Positions 39,060 to 48,504 of a stretch of 64,000 nt of DNA are shown in pieces; position 1 is the stretch's first letter, and every line of letters begins with the position of its first letter. Source of the DNA: Anniella stebbinsi (lineage: Eukaryota > Chordata > Lepidosauria > Squamata > Anniellidae); assembly GCA_029215795.1 (NCBI GenBank), contig JARDYH010000003.1, forward strand, positions 266,199,562-266,263,561, in the 5' to 3' direction. Both the position numbers and the translations under genes were made by a program. The notes under the pieces were generated by a model. The model saw only the letters and a list, made by a program, of their open reading frames with translations. It was not told where the DNA came from and ran no database searches.

Positions 39060-39415
39060 CTGGATGAGAAATTTGTAGCACGGCCGATCTTCTGGAAGGC
39101 GTCATGTAAATTTACAGCGCCGTAGCAATGTTTTATGGTAATAATAACCCTGTCTCGATTGAAAGTAGCATGGGGTTTGTTTGAGAATGGATTTTTATTT
39201 TGTAATGCTCATGCCTATTAAGGAAGAGGCTTGAAGGACAGCTGAGCAAATATTGTAATTACGAATGAAGAATTGATCTAATGAATTTCGTCTCGTTGTC
39301 TCCCCTCCTGGAATAGAAAAAAGCGGGCTGTGATTTGTTTAGCATTCGGCACCTTTCCTGCAAGTTTTCAATGGGGGGGACGAGGGGGGAGCCCTGGACT
39401 TAAATATTAGAAAAG
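39060..39415. promoter_or_regulatory. Candidate conserved non-coding element
   Basis: Unique sequence with GTAAATTTACAGCGCCG, AATATTGTAATTACG, GATCTAATGAATTTCGTC, GATTTGTTTAGC (forkhead-like). Retained CpG and no repeat match. Inference. Confidence 0.38.
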
Positions 39416-39596
39416 CTGATAGTCACAGCTGGGAAGATGAACACCAACTCCAAAGCTCTCCTGGGGCAGCAACTGTGAGGGGCCTAATGACCGGTGGAGC
39501 TAATGTTAGTTGGTTCTGTGTCTCCCAGAATAACAGGCCCTAGTCAGAAGCTTACATATACAAAACCTCCTCTGGAGGAAGACTGGGCCTTCTGCC

Positions 39597-39705
39597 TGAG
39601 GTGGCCAGATGTCCTCTTTTAAAGAGGATAGTCCTCTCTTTGAAGGGCTTCCAAAGGACTGTCCTCTTCGAAGGCATCCCATATTTGAAGGTCAGACCTG
39701 TCCAA
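39597..39705. repeat. MITE-like repeat (GGTGGCCAGATGTCCTC)
   Basis: GAGGTGGCCAGATGTCCTC followed by alternating CTCTTTTAAAGAGGA, AGTCCTCTCTTTGAAGG and ACTGTCCTCTTCGAAGG words, giving several small hairpins. The left end resembles the GGTGACCA terminus of the palindromic MITEs. Confidence 0.5.
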
Positions 39706-39709
39706 TTAA

Positions 39710-39865
39710 AAATTGTTGTTGTTATAGTTGTTGTTTATTGAAACATTTGTATCTCACCCCATACCATTGGGATCTCAGGTTGGCATGCAGATAAAATCAC
39801 TTTAAACAGTATAAAACAATAGTGTACGCAACCAAAAAATGTATTAAACTGTTAACAAGCCAAAA
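39710..39865 (-). mobile_element. Diverged LINE 3' tail
   Basis: (TTG)n, then TTTATTGAAACATTTGTATC, TCACCCCATACCATTGGGATC: the usual reversed tail layout. Body lost. Confidence 0.4.
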
Positions 39866-39871
39866 GCAGTA

Positions 39872-39995
39872 GCTACACTAAGCAGGATATGACACTTTGA
39901 AAACAGTTCAAATACTGTATATGGAGTCTGTCCTGGGCCCCAACAGTTGTCACTACTGTTATAAACTGTTTGAAAGCAGTAGCGTAGATCATGCC
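39872..39995. repeat. Palindromic MITE, family G
   Basis: GCAGTAGCTACACTAAGCAGG at the left and AGCAGTAGCGTAGATC at the right; interior GTCTGTCCTGGGCCCC and GTTATAAACTGTTT match 11050-11110 reversed. Confidence 0.6.
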
Positions 39996-40042
39996 CAGCT
40001 TTTAGGTAAATTCAGTCCTCAAAGACTTTGATAAAAAGCCAT

Positions 40043-40068
40043 GATGATGATTATGATGATGATGATTT
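40043..40068. repeat. Microsatellite (GAT)n, imperfect
   Basis: GAT units with one TAT, next to a MIR-like tail. Confidence 0.88.
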
Positions 40069-40205
40069 GTTACATTGATATTCCACCTCCCCCCCAACCA
40101 GGAACTCAAGATAGCTTACATGACCCTCTTCATCTCCATTTTATCCTAACAACAACCCTGTGGAGTATGTGAGGCTGAGAGTCGGTGATTAGCCCCACGT
40201 CAACC
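40068..40205 (-). mobile_element. MIR-like SINE fragment
   Basis: ATTCCACCTCCC, ACAACAACCCTGTGGAG, GTGAGGCTGAGAGTCGGTG is the reversed core-to-tail region also seen at 55745-55985. Head missing. Confidence 0.6.
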
Positions 40206-40298
40206 TATGCATCCTGCTTGTGGGTTCCTGGTCGACAGCTGCTTGGCCACTGATCCTTGGTCTGATCCACCATGGCTCTTCTGATGTTCTTATAAGCT
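40206..40298 (+). mobile_element. CR1-type LINE 3' end (TTCTTATG-tailed)
   Basis: TCCTGCTTGTGGGTTCCTGG, CAGCTGCTTGGCCACTG, TTGGTCTGATCCACCATGGC and CTTCTGATGTTCTTATA tail. Confidence 0.8.
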
Positions 40299-40459
40299 GA
40301 AGAAGAAATCACAGGCCTCATCCTGTTCACCTCTTCTTTGTGGGGAGTACTCCAATCCTCAAAGCTCATATCTGGACAATTCCACAGCACAGAGAGCACT
40401 TTCAGTTCAGCCACAATGTCAACTATCAATCAGAAAGCCAACCAACAAAACTCTTCGAG

Positions 40460-41130
40460 TTTTTCTTTCCTGTATCTCTTACAGACGCGATAGACGAAGC
40501 AGTCAACTTTCCGATCATTAACGTGTGCGCGTATTTTAATAAGGATGTGCCAAGCCATAAAACATCTGTGTGAGTTTGTGCCCAGAGAAGGCTGTCACAA
40601 TAAAGCTAGGTAAAAATGTTAGGGTGCCTCAAATTGTGAGCCACCAAAGACCGATCTTCCGCTTTCCACCTGCATGCACCATTCATTAAAGTTTGGTCAG
40701 AATGGAAATCAGACTCTCCGAACAAGGCAACCGAAGAGCACATCAGAGCACAGCAAAGTAATTATGAGTTTATGACATCATCTTAATATTACAAAGGAGA
40801 GAGCGAGATGCCCATGAGAAACTCTAGATTTCCCTTCTGGGAAAGCCTTAATGGAGCCTCACAATCTGTTTTCTTTTGTTTGGATGTTACAACCAATAAT
40901 GCAGCTTTATGTCGATAAATAAAGACTAAAGTTAAATAAATCCAGTGGGCTCCCGTGCCTGTACTTCTCTGTCTTGATTCACTCTCGTGGCTCAAGATTT
41001 ATGAGTCGTTCACAGAGAATAAGTTGAAGCTGCAAGTTTCCTGGGCTGAAATTATTCAAAATGGTGATTAGTTTGGGAAGTGATTATGCATGCACACCTG
41101 ATCAGGGTGTCACCTGTGCCATCAGGATGA
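40460..41130. promoter_or_regulatory. Candidate conserved non-coding block
   Basis: Unique sequence of about 670 bp with CCGATCATTAACGTG, GTAATTATGAGTTTATG, TTTATGTCGATAAATAAAG, AACCAATAATGCAGC and CpGs in GACGCGATAGACG. Contains the weak exon candidate at 40485-40569. No repeat similarity. Inference from composition. Confidence 0.38.
40485..40569 (+). CDS. Possible single exon (speculative)
   Basis: The stretch TTTTTCTTTCCTGTATCTCT ending in TTACAG (40461-40484) is a strong polypyrimidine acceptor, and CATCTGT is followed by GTGAGT (40570-40575), a strong donor. The 85 bp between are open in one frame (DAIDEAVNFPIINVCAYFNK...). No protein family recognised and no neighbouring exon found. 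It may equally be chance inside a conserved non-coding block. Confidence 0.15.
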
Positions 41131-41197
41131 GCATGATGAAACATAGCAATTTCCTGTATTCTACATTACTTCCATTAAAAAGAACAAACCAAGCCTC

Positions 41198-41215
41198 TGT
41201 GTCTGTGTGTGTGTG

Positions 41216-41247
<32 letters not shown>
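41198..41247. repeat. Compound microsatellite (GT)n(GA)n
   Basis: About 8 GT units then 15 GA units. Confidence 0.95.
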
Positions 41248-41251
<4 letters not shown>

Positions 41252-41259
41252 TGAGAATT

Positions 41260-42070
41260 CCATTTAATTCCATTTTTGAAAAGAACTGATCAAAATCTGC
41301 AAATTCCTTTATAAATAAAACAGAAACATCACGAGATTAAAACAAGAATCAAATGTGGTAGAAACCAAAATGGACAAATTTATCCATCCAGACTCTTGCA
41401 TTAATGGGCCCTTTAAGGTCCCCCATTGGTGCAGGGTGGGGGGCGAAAGCTCCGGAAAGTGTGCAGTTTCACCCTCCATGTTAATGGCGGTTGCCATTAG
41501 CGCAGCTGGAGAAATTACGCATTCTCCACACCCGCCAATGGGGGCCTTAAAGGCAGGGGGAGAAACGTGTGATTTCCTGAAGGCTTCCCTTAATGCAGCA
41601 GGCAGAAAGGGCGTGGGGCACAATCCCAGAAGCCAGAGTGGACCCATGCCCAAGCGCTTTTGGGGGCCCACACTGGGTGTCAGTCCATCCCCACACTGGG
41701 CATGTCCACTTGGGGCCATGAGGGCCAGATGTGGGGCGTCCACTGCCCCTGTGAATCCAAGCGGATGCTTGCGGTATCTCTATGGACAGATCTATCCACC
41801 CAGACCCAGGGTTTTGAGTGCTTAGCTCTCAAAAGTCTGGGTTTTAATCCCTGTGTATTCAACCATGTTTGTGGCACTGAATTAAGGTTGCCACCTCTTT
41901 GTTACAGACAGGACCCTCATCTTTAACAGCTACATGCAGGCAGGTGCATCATGCTTCTCCCCATGCTGGGAAGAGCTGTACCTCTTTGATTTCACTGGTG
42001 CAGGTGGGTGAGAAATAGGGATCTCACAGGAGTCCAAGGGAGGGTGAATTCTGGCAAACTCCCCCCCCCC
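41260..42070. mobile_element. hAT-like element (family H), split by a family D insertion
   Basis: AAACCAAAATGGACAAATT (41362-41380) precedes the insert; AAGTCTGGGTTTTAATCCC and GAATTAAGGTTGCCACC follow it (41831-41895). The same order appears uninterrupted at 9535-9790. Ends uncertain. Confidence 0.55.
41394..41792. mobile_element. Family D element inserted in family H
   Basis: Flanked by TATCCATCCAGAC (41381-41393) and TATCCACCCAGAC (41793-41805), 12 of 13 matching. Internal TTGCATTAATGGGCCC, ATTAATGGCGGTTGCCATTA and CCAATGGGGGCC give local palindromes. About 400 bp, no code. Confidence 0.65.
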
Positions 42071-42071
42071 A

Positions 42072-42165
42072 GAACATAAGGTGAGCCATGCTGGATCAGA
42101 CCAAGGGTCTGTCAAGTCCAGCACTCTGTCAAAACAGTGGCCAACCAGCTGTTGACCAGGGAGGT
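42072..42165 (-). mobile_element. CR1-type LINE 3' end (TTCTTATG-tailed)
   Basis: GAACATAAGGTGAGCCATGC, TGGATCAGACCAAGGG, ACAGTGGCCAACCAGC. Short 5'-truncated copy. Confidence 0.85.
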
Positions 42166-42204
42166 GAGCCCGTTCATCCCTAGTGAGAATAGTGTTCAGC
42201 TCAT

Positions 42205-42315
42205 TCTTTTGATAAGAACTTAACAAATGTGAAAGATTTCTTCATAAACAGGATGGAAAGAACTTGAGATTAAAAACAAAGAATGTTGGAGAAATGGAAA
42301 CTGATAAATGTGTCC
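42205..42315. mobile_element. Family H fragment
   Basis: AAGAACTTAACAAATG, AAGATTTCTTCATAAACAGG and GAACTTGAGATTAAAAAC parallel 41282-41345. The left half of a second H copy. Confidence 0.45.
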
Positions 42316-42317
42316 AT

Positions 42318-42505
42318 CATTCTATGACCCTGTTCAGACATGCTAAGCCATGGTGGTTAAGCATTTTGAGCTAAACATTATGGTTTGGAGCGTAGTGTGA
42401 ACCATTCCTTACCATGGTGGTTACATAACCATGGTTTAAACACGCTCACTAACCACTTGTTGAAAAGGGTGAGCAGCCTAACCACGGCTTAGAGTGCTGT
42501 CTGTA
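42318..42505. repeat. TIR MITE with AACCATGG palindromes
   Basis: Left GACCCTGTTCAGACATGC, right reversed GAGCCTGTACAGACAGCAC, both followed by TAAGCC(A/G)TGGT. Inside, CCATGGTGGTTA words recur in both orientations. Superfamily unresolved. Confidence 0.65.
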
Positions 42506-42779
42506 CAGGCTCTGTGTGTGTGTTTGTACACTTAACATGGCTTATATCCTCCACTGATTTCTTTCCTTCCATAATTTCTGAGACCTCATAGTATGTTAAT
42601 TATTCATCTTGCCAGTATTAAAGTTTGATTGACTTTGCCCTCAGTGACTCCATTCTGTGACCAAACCTGGCTACTGGGTAGTAATGATGCCATCCCATTC
42701 ATTGTGTGATCCCTGATTAGCTGAGATCCTCAATGAAATATCTCCAGGAAGCATTGCTCCAATGGTTCCCATGTAATTC
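42506..42779. other. Unannotated stretch
   Basis: About 270 bp; nothing recognised. Confidence 0.4.
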
Positions 42780-42880
42780 CAAGCCCAGTCCAAAGTGATC
42801 CTGTTGACTTAGGAAGACTTTGAGGGTTTAGGACTAAGGTATCCCCAGAACCATCTGCTTCCCTATGAGCATGCCTTCTC
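42780..42880 (+). pseudogene. L2-type LINE ORF2 C-terminal scrap
   Basis: Reads GLGLRYPQNHLLPYEHAFSL, resembling HGLGPGYLRDRLLPY in the 5376 LINE. Very short, directly before a CR1. Confidence 0.45.
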
Positions 42881-42885
42881 TTTGA

Positions 42886-43153
42886 GGACATGGAATAATG
42901 ATCTCAAGTTACAGGAAGCCAGATTCCAGCTGGACATCAGGAAAAACTTCCTGACTGTTAGAGTATTATGTCAATGGAACCAATTACCTAGGAAGGTGGT
43001 GGGCTGTCCCATATTAGAGGCCTTCAAGAGGCAGCTGGACAGCCATCTATCAGGGATGCTTTAAGGTGGATTCCTGCACTGAGCAGGGGCTTGGACTCAA
43101 TGGCCTTATAGGCCCCTTCCAACTCTACTATTCTATGATTCTATGATTCTATG
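42886..43153 (+). pseudogene. CR1-type LINE: ORF2 C-terminus and 3' end
   Basis: An intact frame at 42882-43064 reads RFQLDIRKNFLTVRV, CQWNQLPRKVVG, then LEAFKRQLDSHLSGML and a stop: the last about 55 residues of CR1 ORF2. The 3' UTR ends in three ATTCTATG-type octamers (43128-43153). 5'-truncated. Confidence 0.92.
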
Positions 43154-43660
43154 CGGTCAGGAAGGTAGTGACAGCGGATCAGGTGATGAGATTTCTCTCT
43201 AGTGGTACCACGGCTTCCCCAGCCTTCCCAGCCCTATGTGCCTAGGGACCAAGTGAAAACAGAACTGTCATAGCTCAGTGCTGGAGCTAGGGATGGCCAA
43301 ACTAACTCACTGCCACCACCTCTTGCGACTCTCGCCAGACCCCTGCCAGCCGGCCAGCCAGCTGGCCTTATTTGACATGAAGGGCAACCTGCTGGACTAT
43401 TCATGGGTGCCCAGCAAGCAGTGCATGGCATCCCACTTACTCATGAGCCGCCGTTTTTCAGAAAAACGGGATAGGCAATTTATGAAGATCATCATTTGTG
43501 CAAAATGCCGGCTGTAAATAGCCACATTTATGCAAGACTGCAGATGTAAATTGTCTAATTGGTAACTTCGGTCTTTATGTGCTATAAACTTTGATCAGTG
43601 GTATAGGATGGTTTAAACCTACAATCCACTGGCACATTCACCCTGACTATCAAACTAACC
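43154..43660. other. Unannotated stretch
   Basis: 43290 begins CTAGGGATGGCC, like a hAT terminus, but no matching right end was found. Nothing else recognised. Confidence 0.35.
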
Positions 43661-44035
43661 TCAACTGGGGCTGTTCACACAACAGCTAATGCATAGGCAG
43701 TGGTTGAGTGTGAGTTGCTGTTGAACCGCGGGTTGTTTGTTGGAACCCATGGGTTGGCATGTTGTCTGAACCCAGGACATGTTCTGAGGGTTGGCTTGTT
43801 AACCATGCAATGTGGCTTGTTAACCACCCTGAACATCCCAGCAACAAACCATGGGTTCTCAAGGTGGCTTATTCCAGAAAAATAAACCACCCTGCATGAT
43901 TAACAAGCCACCCTGTGGCAAATGATCTGGGTTCAGACAACGCATTAACCCACACTTCAACAAGCAACCCACAGTTCATCACCAACCCACACACTCAACC
44001 ACTGAGTGTGGGTTAGAATGTTGTGTGAACCCAGT
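43661..44035. mobile_element. TIR MITE (GTTCACACAACA termini)
   Basis: Left GGGGCTGTTCACACAACA, right reversed TGGGTTCACACAACATTCTA. Interior palindromic words TTAACAAGCCA, AACCCATGGGTT and TTAACCCACACTT appear in both orientations. Related in style to 35948 and 42318. No TSD found. Confidence 0.65.
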
Positions 44036-44199
44036 CAATATTTACCAAAGAAGCTTGAGCCCAGAATGTTAGAAAACTGATGGGAGGAGGAAATTCCAGA
44101 ATACTGAGACTACCTTGAACAGCCCTATGACTGTATAATAAACTTTGAGTGAGTGTGAATGTGAATGCCTTTGTATGCCTTCTTGCAGCCAATCTCTGC

Positions 44200-44271
44200 T
44201 AGTATTATTAAGATAATACTCTTAACAGAGTACTATCTGTTAGTATTATTAAGATAGTACTCTTAACAGAG
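44200..44271. repeat. Two 41-bp tandem repeats that also form hairpins
   Basis: TAGTATTATTAAGATA starts at 44200 and 44241, each followed by TACTCTTAACAGAG. Within unit 1, AGTATTAT/ATAATACT is a perfect 8-bp stem; across the units GAGTACTATC pairs with GATAGTACTC. Confidence 0.85.
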
Positions 44272-44434
44272 ACTGGAAATGTAAAAGTTTGGTCTCAGCC
44301 ATCCTGGGCCTAAGAGAGACAGGACAAGTTTAGAAGTAAATAATTGGCATGCTTCAGGTTTTGAAGCGGTGCTATTTTGGAAGCCACAGTGGAGTGCTTA
44401 TTAGCTTCTGCCCCATTATTCTCAGTGCTTCCAT

Positions 44435-44795
44435 ATGAGGGTTTCTTTATAGCATCATTCGAGCTTAATCACGATATCCAGTTTTCAATGTGCAGCCCTC
44501 TCCATGGGTAAAGATCTATGAAGCCATATGCCATAGGAACAAGCGAGGCAATTTAAAAAAGGGAAAAAAAGAAGGAGGGGAGGGGGAAAGAATCATTTCT
44601 AGTAAGTTCTGACTCTGATTAAAAAACAATCTTTATGAAATAGAAGCTAATAAAATTGCTTTCCTAATTACCCTGAGCTAGTTCATTTCCCAGCAAATAT
44701 AATAAAACAGAGTTACTTGGCTCCGATTCACAAAATCTGAAACCAAGCTCATTATTAAGGCATTTAGTGATGGGGAGGGGAGAGGAGAGGAAGAC
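44435..44795. promoter_or_regulatory. Candidate conserved non-coding element
   Basis: CGAGCTTAATCACGATATCC, TCTGATTAAAAAACAATC, GAAGCTAATAAAATTG, CTTTCCTAATTACCC and CTCATTATTAAGGC give a dense set of homeodomain-type sites; no repeat similarity. Inference. Confidence 0.35.
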
Positions 44796-44802
44796 AGTCG
44801 TG

Positions 44803-44826
44803 CGTGTGTGTCTGTGTGTGTGTTTG
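44803..44826. repeat. Microsatellite (GT)n, interrupted
   Basis: GT units with TC and TT interruptions. Confidence 0.88.
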
Positions 44827-44909
44827 TGCATAAGTCACCATCCCACAAAGCAGAATGCAAGAAAAGCTTTTGAAGTTAGACCTTTGAAGTTTGGAGTTAT
44901 GGCACTAGT

Positions 44910-44910
44910 A

Positions 44911-44944
<34 letters not shown>
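44910..44944. repeat. Microsatellite (AAT)n
   Basis: About eleven TAA units without a recognisable LINE beside it. Confidence 0.95.
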
Positions 44945-45324
44945 GCTGGGTAGTTTAGCATTTGGGATTTTTTTAAAAAAAGACTTTCCCCCTCGTAGTC
45001 AGACAAATAGAACAGGACACCTATTATGCTATAATATTCAGAGGAGATTTGGGGTTTAATGATAGTGAGGCTTAATTTGAGAGAAATATTTAGACCGAAT
45101 GTATTGTGGTTCCTAATCTTTGGGACCATTACAAAGCTGTGATGCATGTACATAATACAGTAGACCATCCAGTCTCCCAAGGCTATCATTGCAATGCCTT
45201 GTACCACTCTGAAGTCTCTTTCATGTTAGGAACCTGGGAATCTGGCTATTATAAATGTATGAAGCTACTTTGGTTTGTGGGGTTTCAGTGGATGTTTTAT
45301 TTATTTTTGTTAATGCTGGGTTAG

Positions 45325-45325
<1 letters not shown>
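44945..45325. other. Unannotated stretch
   Basis: 380 bp; no recognised feature. Confidence 0.4.

Positions 45326-45360
<35 letters not shown>
45326..45360. repeat. Microsatellite (TC)n
   Basis: About 17 uninterrupted TC units. Confidence 0.95.
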
Positions 45361-45363
<3 letters not shown>

Positions 45364-45524
45364 CACATATACGGGTACACACTCTTCTTTTTATTTGCAC
45401 TTTTGCAAGATTTAAGGATGATGAGCCAAACGTTTTACCAATTTAGATGCTACAGAAGAATTGCTTAGAACGTAACGGTGAGTTGTTCGGTTAAAACTCC
45501 AGCTTGTTTCGACTAAGAAGTGTC

Positions 45525-45625
45525 GATTTATTTAGAAAAGCATTTCTAGATTGCCATTCGGCCCTAACAAGGACCTCCAAAGCAGTTTAAATTCAAAACA
45601 CCAAGATCATGAAAACAAGTTAGCT
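45525..45625 (-). mobile_element. Diverged LINE 3' tail
   Basis: GATTTATTTAGAAAAGCATTTC, CATTCGGCCCTAAC, CCAAAGCAGTTTAAATTC in the reversed tail layout. Confidence 0.35.
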
Positions 45626-45689
45626 GTATGGCTTTGCCAGAGATAGAAACTTCCATGAACTCTTGATTGTTGAAGATTAGCAATGACAA

Positions 45690-45780
45690 ATACAGTGATG
45701 GGCAAATTTGTCAGTTTTGCTTTCTTCCACAGTTGCCTTTTAAAAAACTCTGAAGTTCTTTCCATCCTGGATATGAAGAA
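45690..45780. mobile_element. Family H fragment
   Basis: Read in reverse: TTTCTTCATATCCAGGATGG, AAAGAACTTCAGAG, CAAAACTGACAAATTTGCCC parallel 42225-42310. Termini missing. Confidence 0.4.
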
Positions 45781-46020
45781 ATGGGTGACTGTTGATAAGA
45801 TGTTATCAAAAACACAGTGAAACCCAAGTCTCTCTCATCGCTGCCATGCATATCCATTGATCACCAATTATTCTAAAACCATTAGAAGTACTACTGGTGA
45901 GTCCACATCCTATGGATTGGTGCGGCCTCTTCCATACATAATTATGTATTGCTCCTTTGCGTTAATGTTACGTTGATATTTTATTTTAAAGTCGAATGAT
46001 CAACAAGGCAGCTTACGGGA
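45781..46020. other. Unannotated stretch
   Basis: 240 bp; nothing recognised. Confidence 0.4.
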
Positions 46021-46022
46021 GA

Positions 46023-46180
46023 CTATGGCCAGATCTACACCAAGCAGGATGTAGCAGTATGAAAGCGGTATATGGTATGTGTCTTATGGGCCCCAACAAT
46101 TGTCAGTGCACTTCAATACTGCTACAAAGCAGTAGTGTGGCTCCTGCCTCTTATATACCACTTTCATACTGCTTTTACAC
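46023..46180. repeat. Palindromic MITE, family G
   Basis: GCCAGATCTACACCAAGCAGG, AGCAGTATGAAAGCGGTATA against TATACCACTTTCATACTGC; GGGCCCCAACAATTGTCAGT in the middle as at 39940. Right terminus eroded. Confidence 0.65.
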
Positions 46181-46259
46181 CATATATTTGGGGGTGGGTA
46201 GTTGATCAATTTTCTTGATTAGGACCAAGTTGTCTCTCAGCCAGCCCAATCTGCATCTT

Positions 46260-46579
46260 CAAAATTTCCCCCAGGCTCTCCCTCTCTTCTGCAACCCCAC
46301 CCCACCTTCCTCTCCCTTCCTCTCTGTGGCTCTCTGCCACCCCGCCTCTCTCTCCCTCTCGGCCACCAACTCTGCCTCCCCCCATCTGCTCTCTCTCTCT
46401 CCTGCAACCCCCACCTTCCTCTCCCTTTCTCTCTCTGCCACCCTGCCTCCTTCCCTCTCTCTCTCCCTGTCTGTCACCCTGCTCTGCTTTCTCTCTCTCT
46501 CTCTCCTGCCACCCCAACTCCCTCTCCCCTGAAATCCCATCCCACCCTTCTCTTTTCCTCTTTCTCTCCTTCCACCCCA

Positions 46580-46629
<50 letters not shown>

Positions 46630-46630
46630 C
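46260..46630. repeat. Pyrimidine-rich minisatellite-like tract ending in (CT)n(CA)n
   Basis: About 370 bp made of CT-rich words separated by CTGCCACCC and CTGCAACCC variants, ending in (CT)14 and (CA)13 (46577-46629). The plus strand is strongly pyrimidine-biased, allowing triplex (H-DNA) structures. Confidence 0.85.
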
Positions 46631-47126
46631 GTTTCTACACCAGCCTTTTTTCCTGGGTCCATCCCTGGGTGCTCCCTGTGCGTCCAGATGATGCACAGGG
46701 ACTCCCGGGGGCAGCGGGGATGGGCACAGGTTTCCCCGGAGATACAGAAACCCTGGGAAAACCTGAATCTTCCACCAGTCCCGGAACCGTCCCAAGACCG
46801 CAGGAGGTGTGGGCGCCCATCCCAGCTTCTTCCCTCTTCCCTGTGAGTAGTGGGGGTCTACAAGAGGAGCCAAGCCGGAGGGAGAGTGTAGGGGCATCGG
46901 GGGTGGGGGGAGCAGGGTCGGGGCTTTGTTGTTGTTGTTTTCCTTACTTTTACATTGGAGCACAAATGCACTCCCGGCTCCGTCATTTTTTTTAAAAAAA
47001 TGGCTGGCTCAACGAACGCGATGTTCCTGTTTGCTTCCTGTGTAGAAACTGGGCAACAATCCCGGAAGCAAGTCAGTCCTGGATCACCCCCAGGCCCTCC
47101 CTCTACACCCTTAGGTGTAGAAAGGG

Positions 47127-47128
<2 letters not shown>
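46630..47128. mobile_element. TIR element (family E) between two CT tracts
   Basis: Left GTTTCTACACCAGCC; right GGTGTAGAAAGGGCTT (reverse AAGCCCTTTCTACACC). Interior GGTGCTCCCTGTGCGTCC, AGATGATGCACAGGGACTCC is the dyad also seen at 56110-56155 and 62560-62600. GC-rich, no code. Confidence 0.72.

Positions 47129-47175
<47 letters not shown>
47129..47175. repeat. Microsatellite (TC)n
   Basis: About 23 uninterrupted TC units directly after the family E element. Confidence 0.95.
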
Positions 47176-47180
<5 letters not shown>

Positions 47181-47394
47181 AAGAATGGAAGGCATTCGTG
47201 CTTCACTGAGAGGGAGAGAAGGAAGCGCAGCCACCCTGCTTTCCTTTCTGCCCATCCGAGCCCAACCTCAGGAACAGCCAGAGTAGCACCACCACCATGT
47301 AGGTCCACTCTTGGTGGCGAGGGAAGGAGAAGGGAGAGCAGCGGCAGCTGTCACCGTATCTTGCTGCACGGCCCGCTCTTGCGTATAGAACAGG
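47176..47394. other. Unannotated GC-moderate stretch
   Basis: About 220 bp; no recognised feature. Confidence 0.4.
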
Positions 47395-47630
47395 CCTTGT
47401 TTATTTTGGCCCCCAGGCTCTGCAATTCTCTTTCCGGAGGGGTATCTAGCTGGTCCTGCCATTGATGGGGGGTTTTCCAGCTCATAAAAACCGTCTTCTT
47501 CACCACACTGTGACCTTAAAGATATGAAATCCTTTTTTGCCCCCCCCCCCCCGCTACCAACGTTGCTATCATTGTTGCACCGTTTAGATGTTGTTTTATT
47601 TAAGTAGAGGGTTGGTGTTAATTTTTAAAA
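47395..47630 (+). pseudogene. L2-like LINE ORF2 C-terminus and 3' UTR
   Basis: GGCCCCCAGGCTCTGCAATTC, GTTTTCCAGCTCATAAAAACC and CGTCTTCTTCACC read PRLCNS...FQLIKTVFF, the diverged end of ORF2. A poly-C run (47540-47551) follows. Tail not clear. Confidence 0.5.
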
Positions 47631-47663
47631 AAATTCAATCGCTGTTAGATGCTTTAGTGGTCC

Positions 47664-47983
47664 TAGGCTCACCATCTGAAAAGGAGGACAGGGCTCATAT
47701 AACTTTAACAGTTGTAGAGAAAAGGGAATTTCAACCAGTGTCATTTGTATGCAATTAGTTCCTGGTGAAATTCCCTCTTCATCACAACTGTTAAAGTTGC
47801 AGGGGCTCTGCCTTCTTTTGTATATGGTCACTCTACTATAGTGCCTGCAACTTTAACTGTTGTGATGAAGAGGGAATTTCACCAGGAACTAACTGCATAC
47901 AAATGACACTGGCTGAAATTCCCTTTTCTCTACAACTGTTAAAGTTACATGAGCCCTGTCCTCCTTTTCAGATGGTCAGCCTA
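47664..47983. mobile_element. Palindromic hAT MITE, subfamily B, complete with perfect TSD
   Basis: Starts TAGGCTCACCATCTGAAAAG and ends AGATGGTCAGCCTA. The 8-mer AGTGGTCC flanks both ends (47656-47663, 47984-47991). Same loop orientation as the 2870 copy, with TATATGGTCACTCTACTATA. Confidence 0.95.
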
Positions 47984-47991
47984 AGTGGTCC

Positions 47992-48504
47992 TTTATCCAG
48001 GACAGGAAATGTGGGACACAATATTTGAAGCTGCTGCTGCCTTGCCACTTCCTTTTGACGCTCCTCTGTTCACCACGTGCACTCTCACATTTGCTTCCAT
48101 GCTTTGGTGGCCACTGCAAAAATATTTGGTAGTGTTTGAGAAACCTGGATGTAATTCATGAAAATTCCAAAGGGGGGCACTGCGAATGGGCTCATTCCCT
48201 AGGGTTTTGATTTCGGGATGGCTTCCTTCGTCTTTATTCAACATTACAGTAATGCACATTTTAATGGTTTAATTTCCTTTTCTTTTTTTCCTTCTTCTTT
48301 TGCGGTTCTGTTTTCCTCCATAATATTTCTCAACTGAAATCGGATTGCCTCTGAAGGAGCCAGACCCATTTCCTTCAGGAGCCCAAACACAATCTCATTG
48401 TTCCACTGAGATTAACAACTTTGTTAGAGCTGGTTATATTTCTTCCTGCTACTTTCCAAATGCTTGGTTTTATAAATGAGAGACTTTTATGGGGGCGAAG
48501 AGAC
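47992..48504. other. Unannotated stretch; right half possibly conserved
   Basis: 47992-48240 resembles an unclassified repeat. 48245-48490 is AT-rich unique sequence (GGTTTAATTTCC, ATAATATTTCTC, GAGATTAACAACTTTG) that could be a CNE. Confidence 0.3.

Noticed and set aside
43290..43560. A family C hAT starting with CTAGGGATGGCC
   Set aside because: No matching right terminus or TSD could be found within 1 kb.
46206..46625. Arg/Glu-rich open frame of 139 codons (minus strand)
   Set aside because: It is the translation of a CT/GA-rich low-complexity tract.
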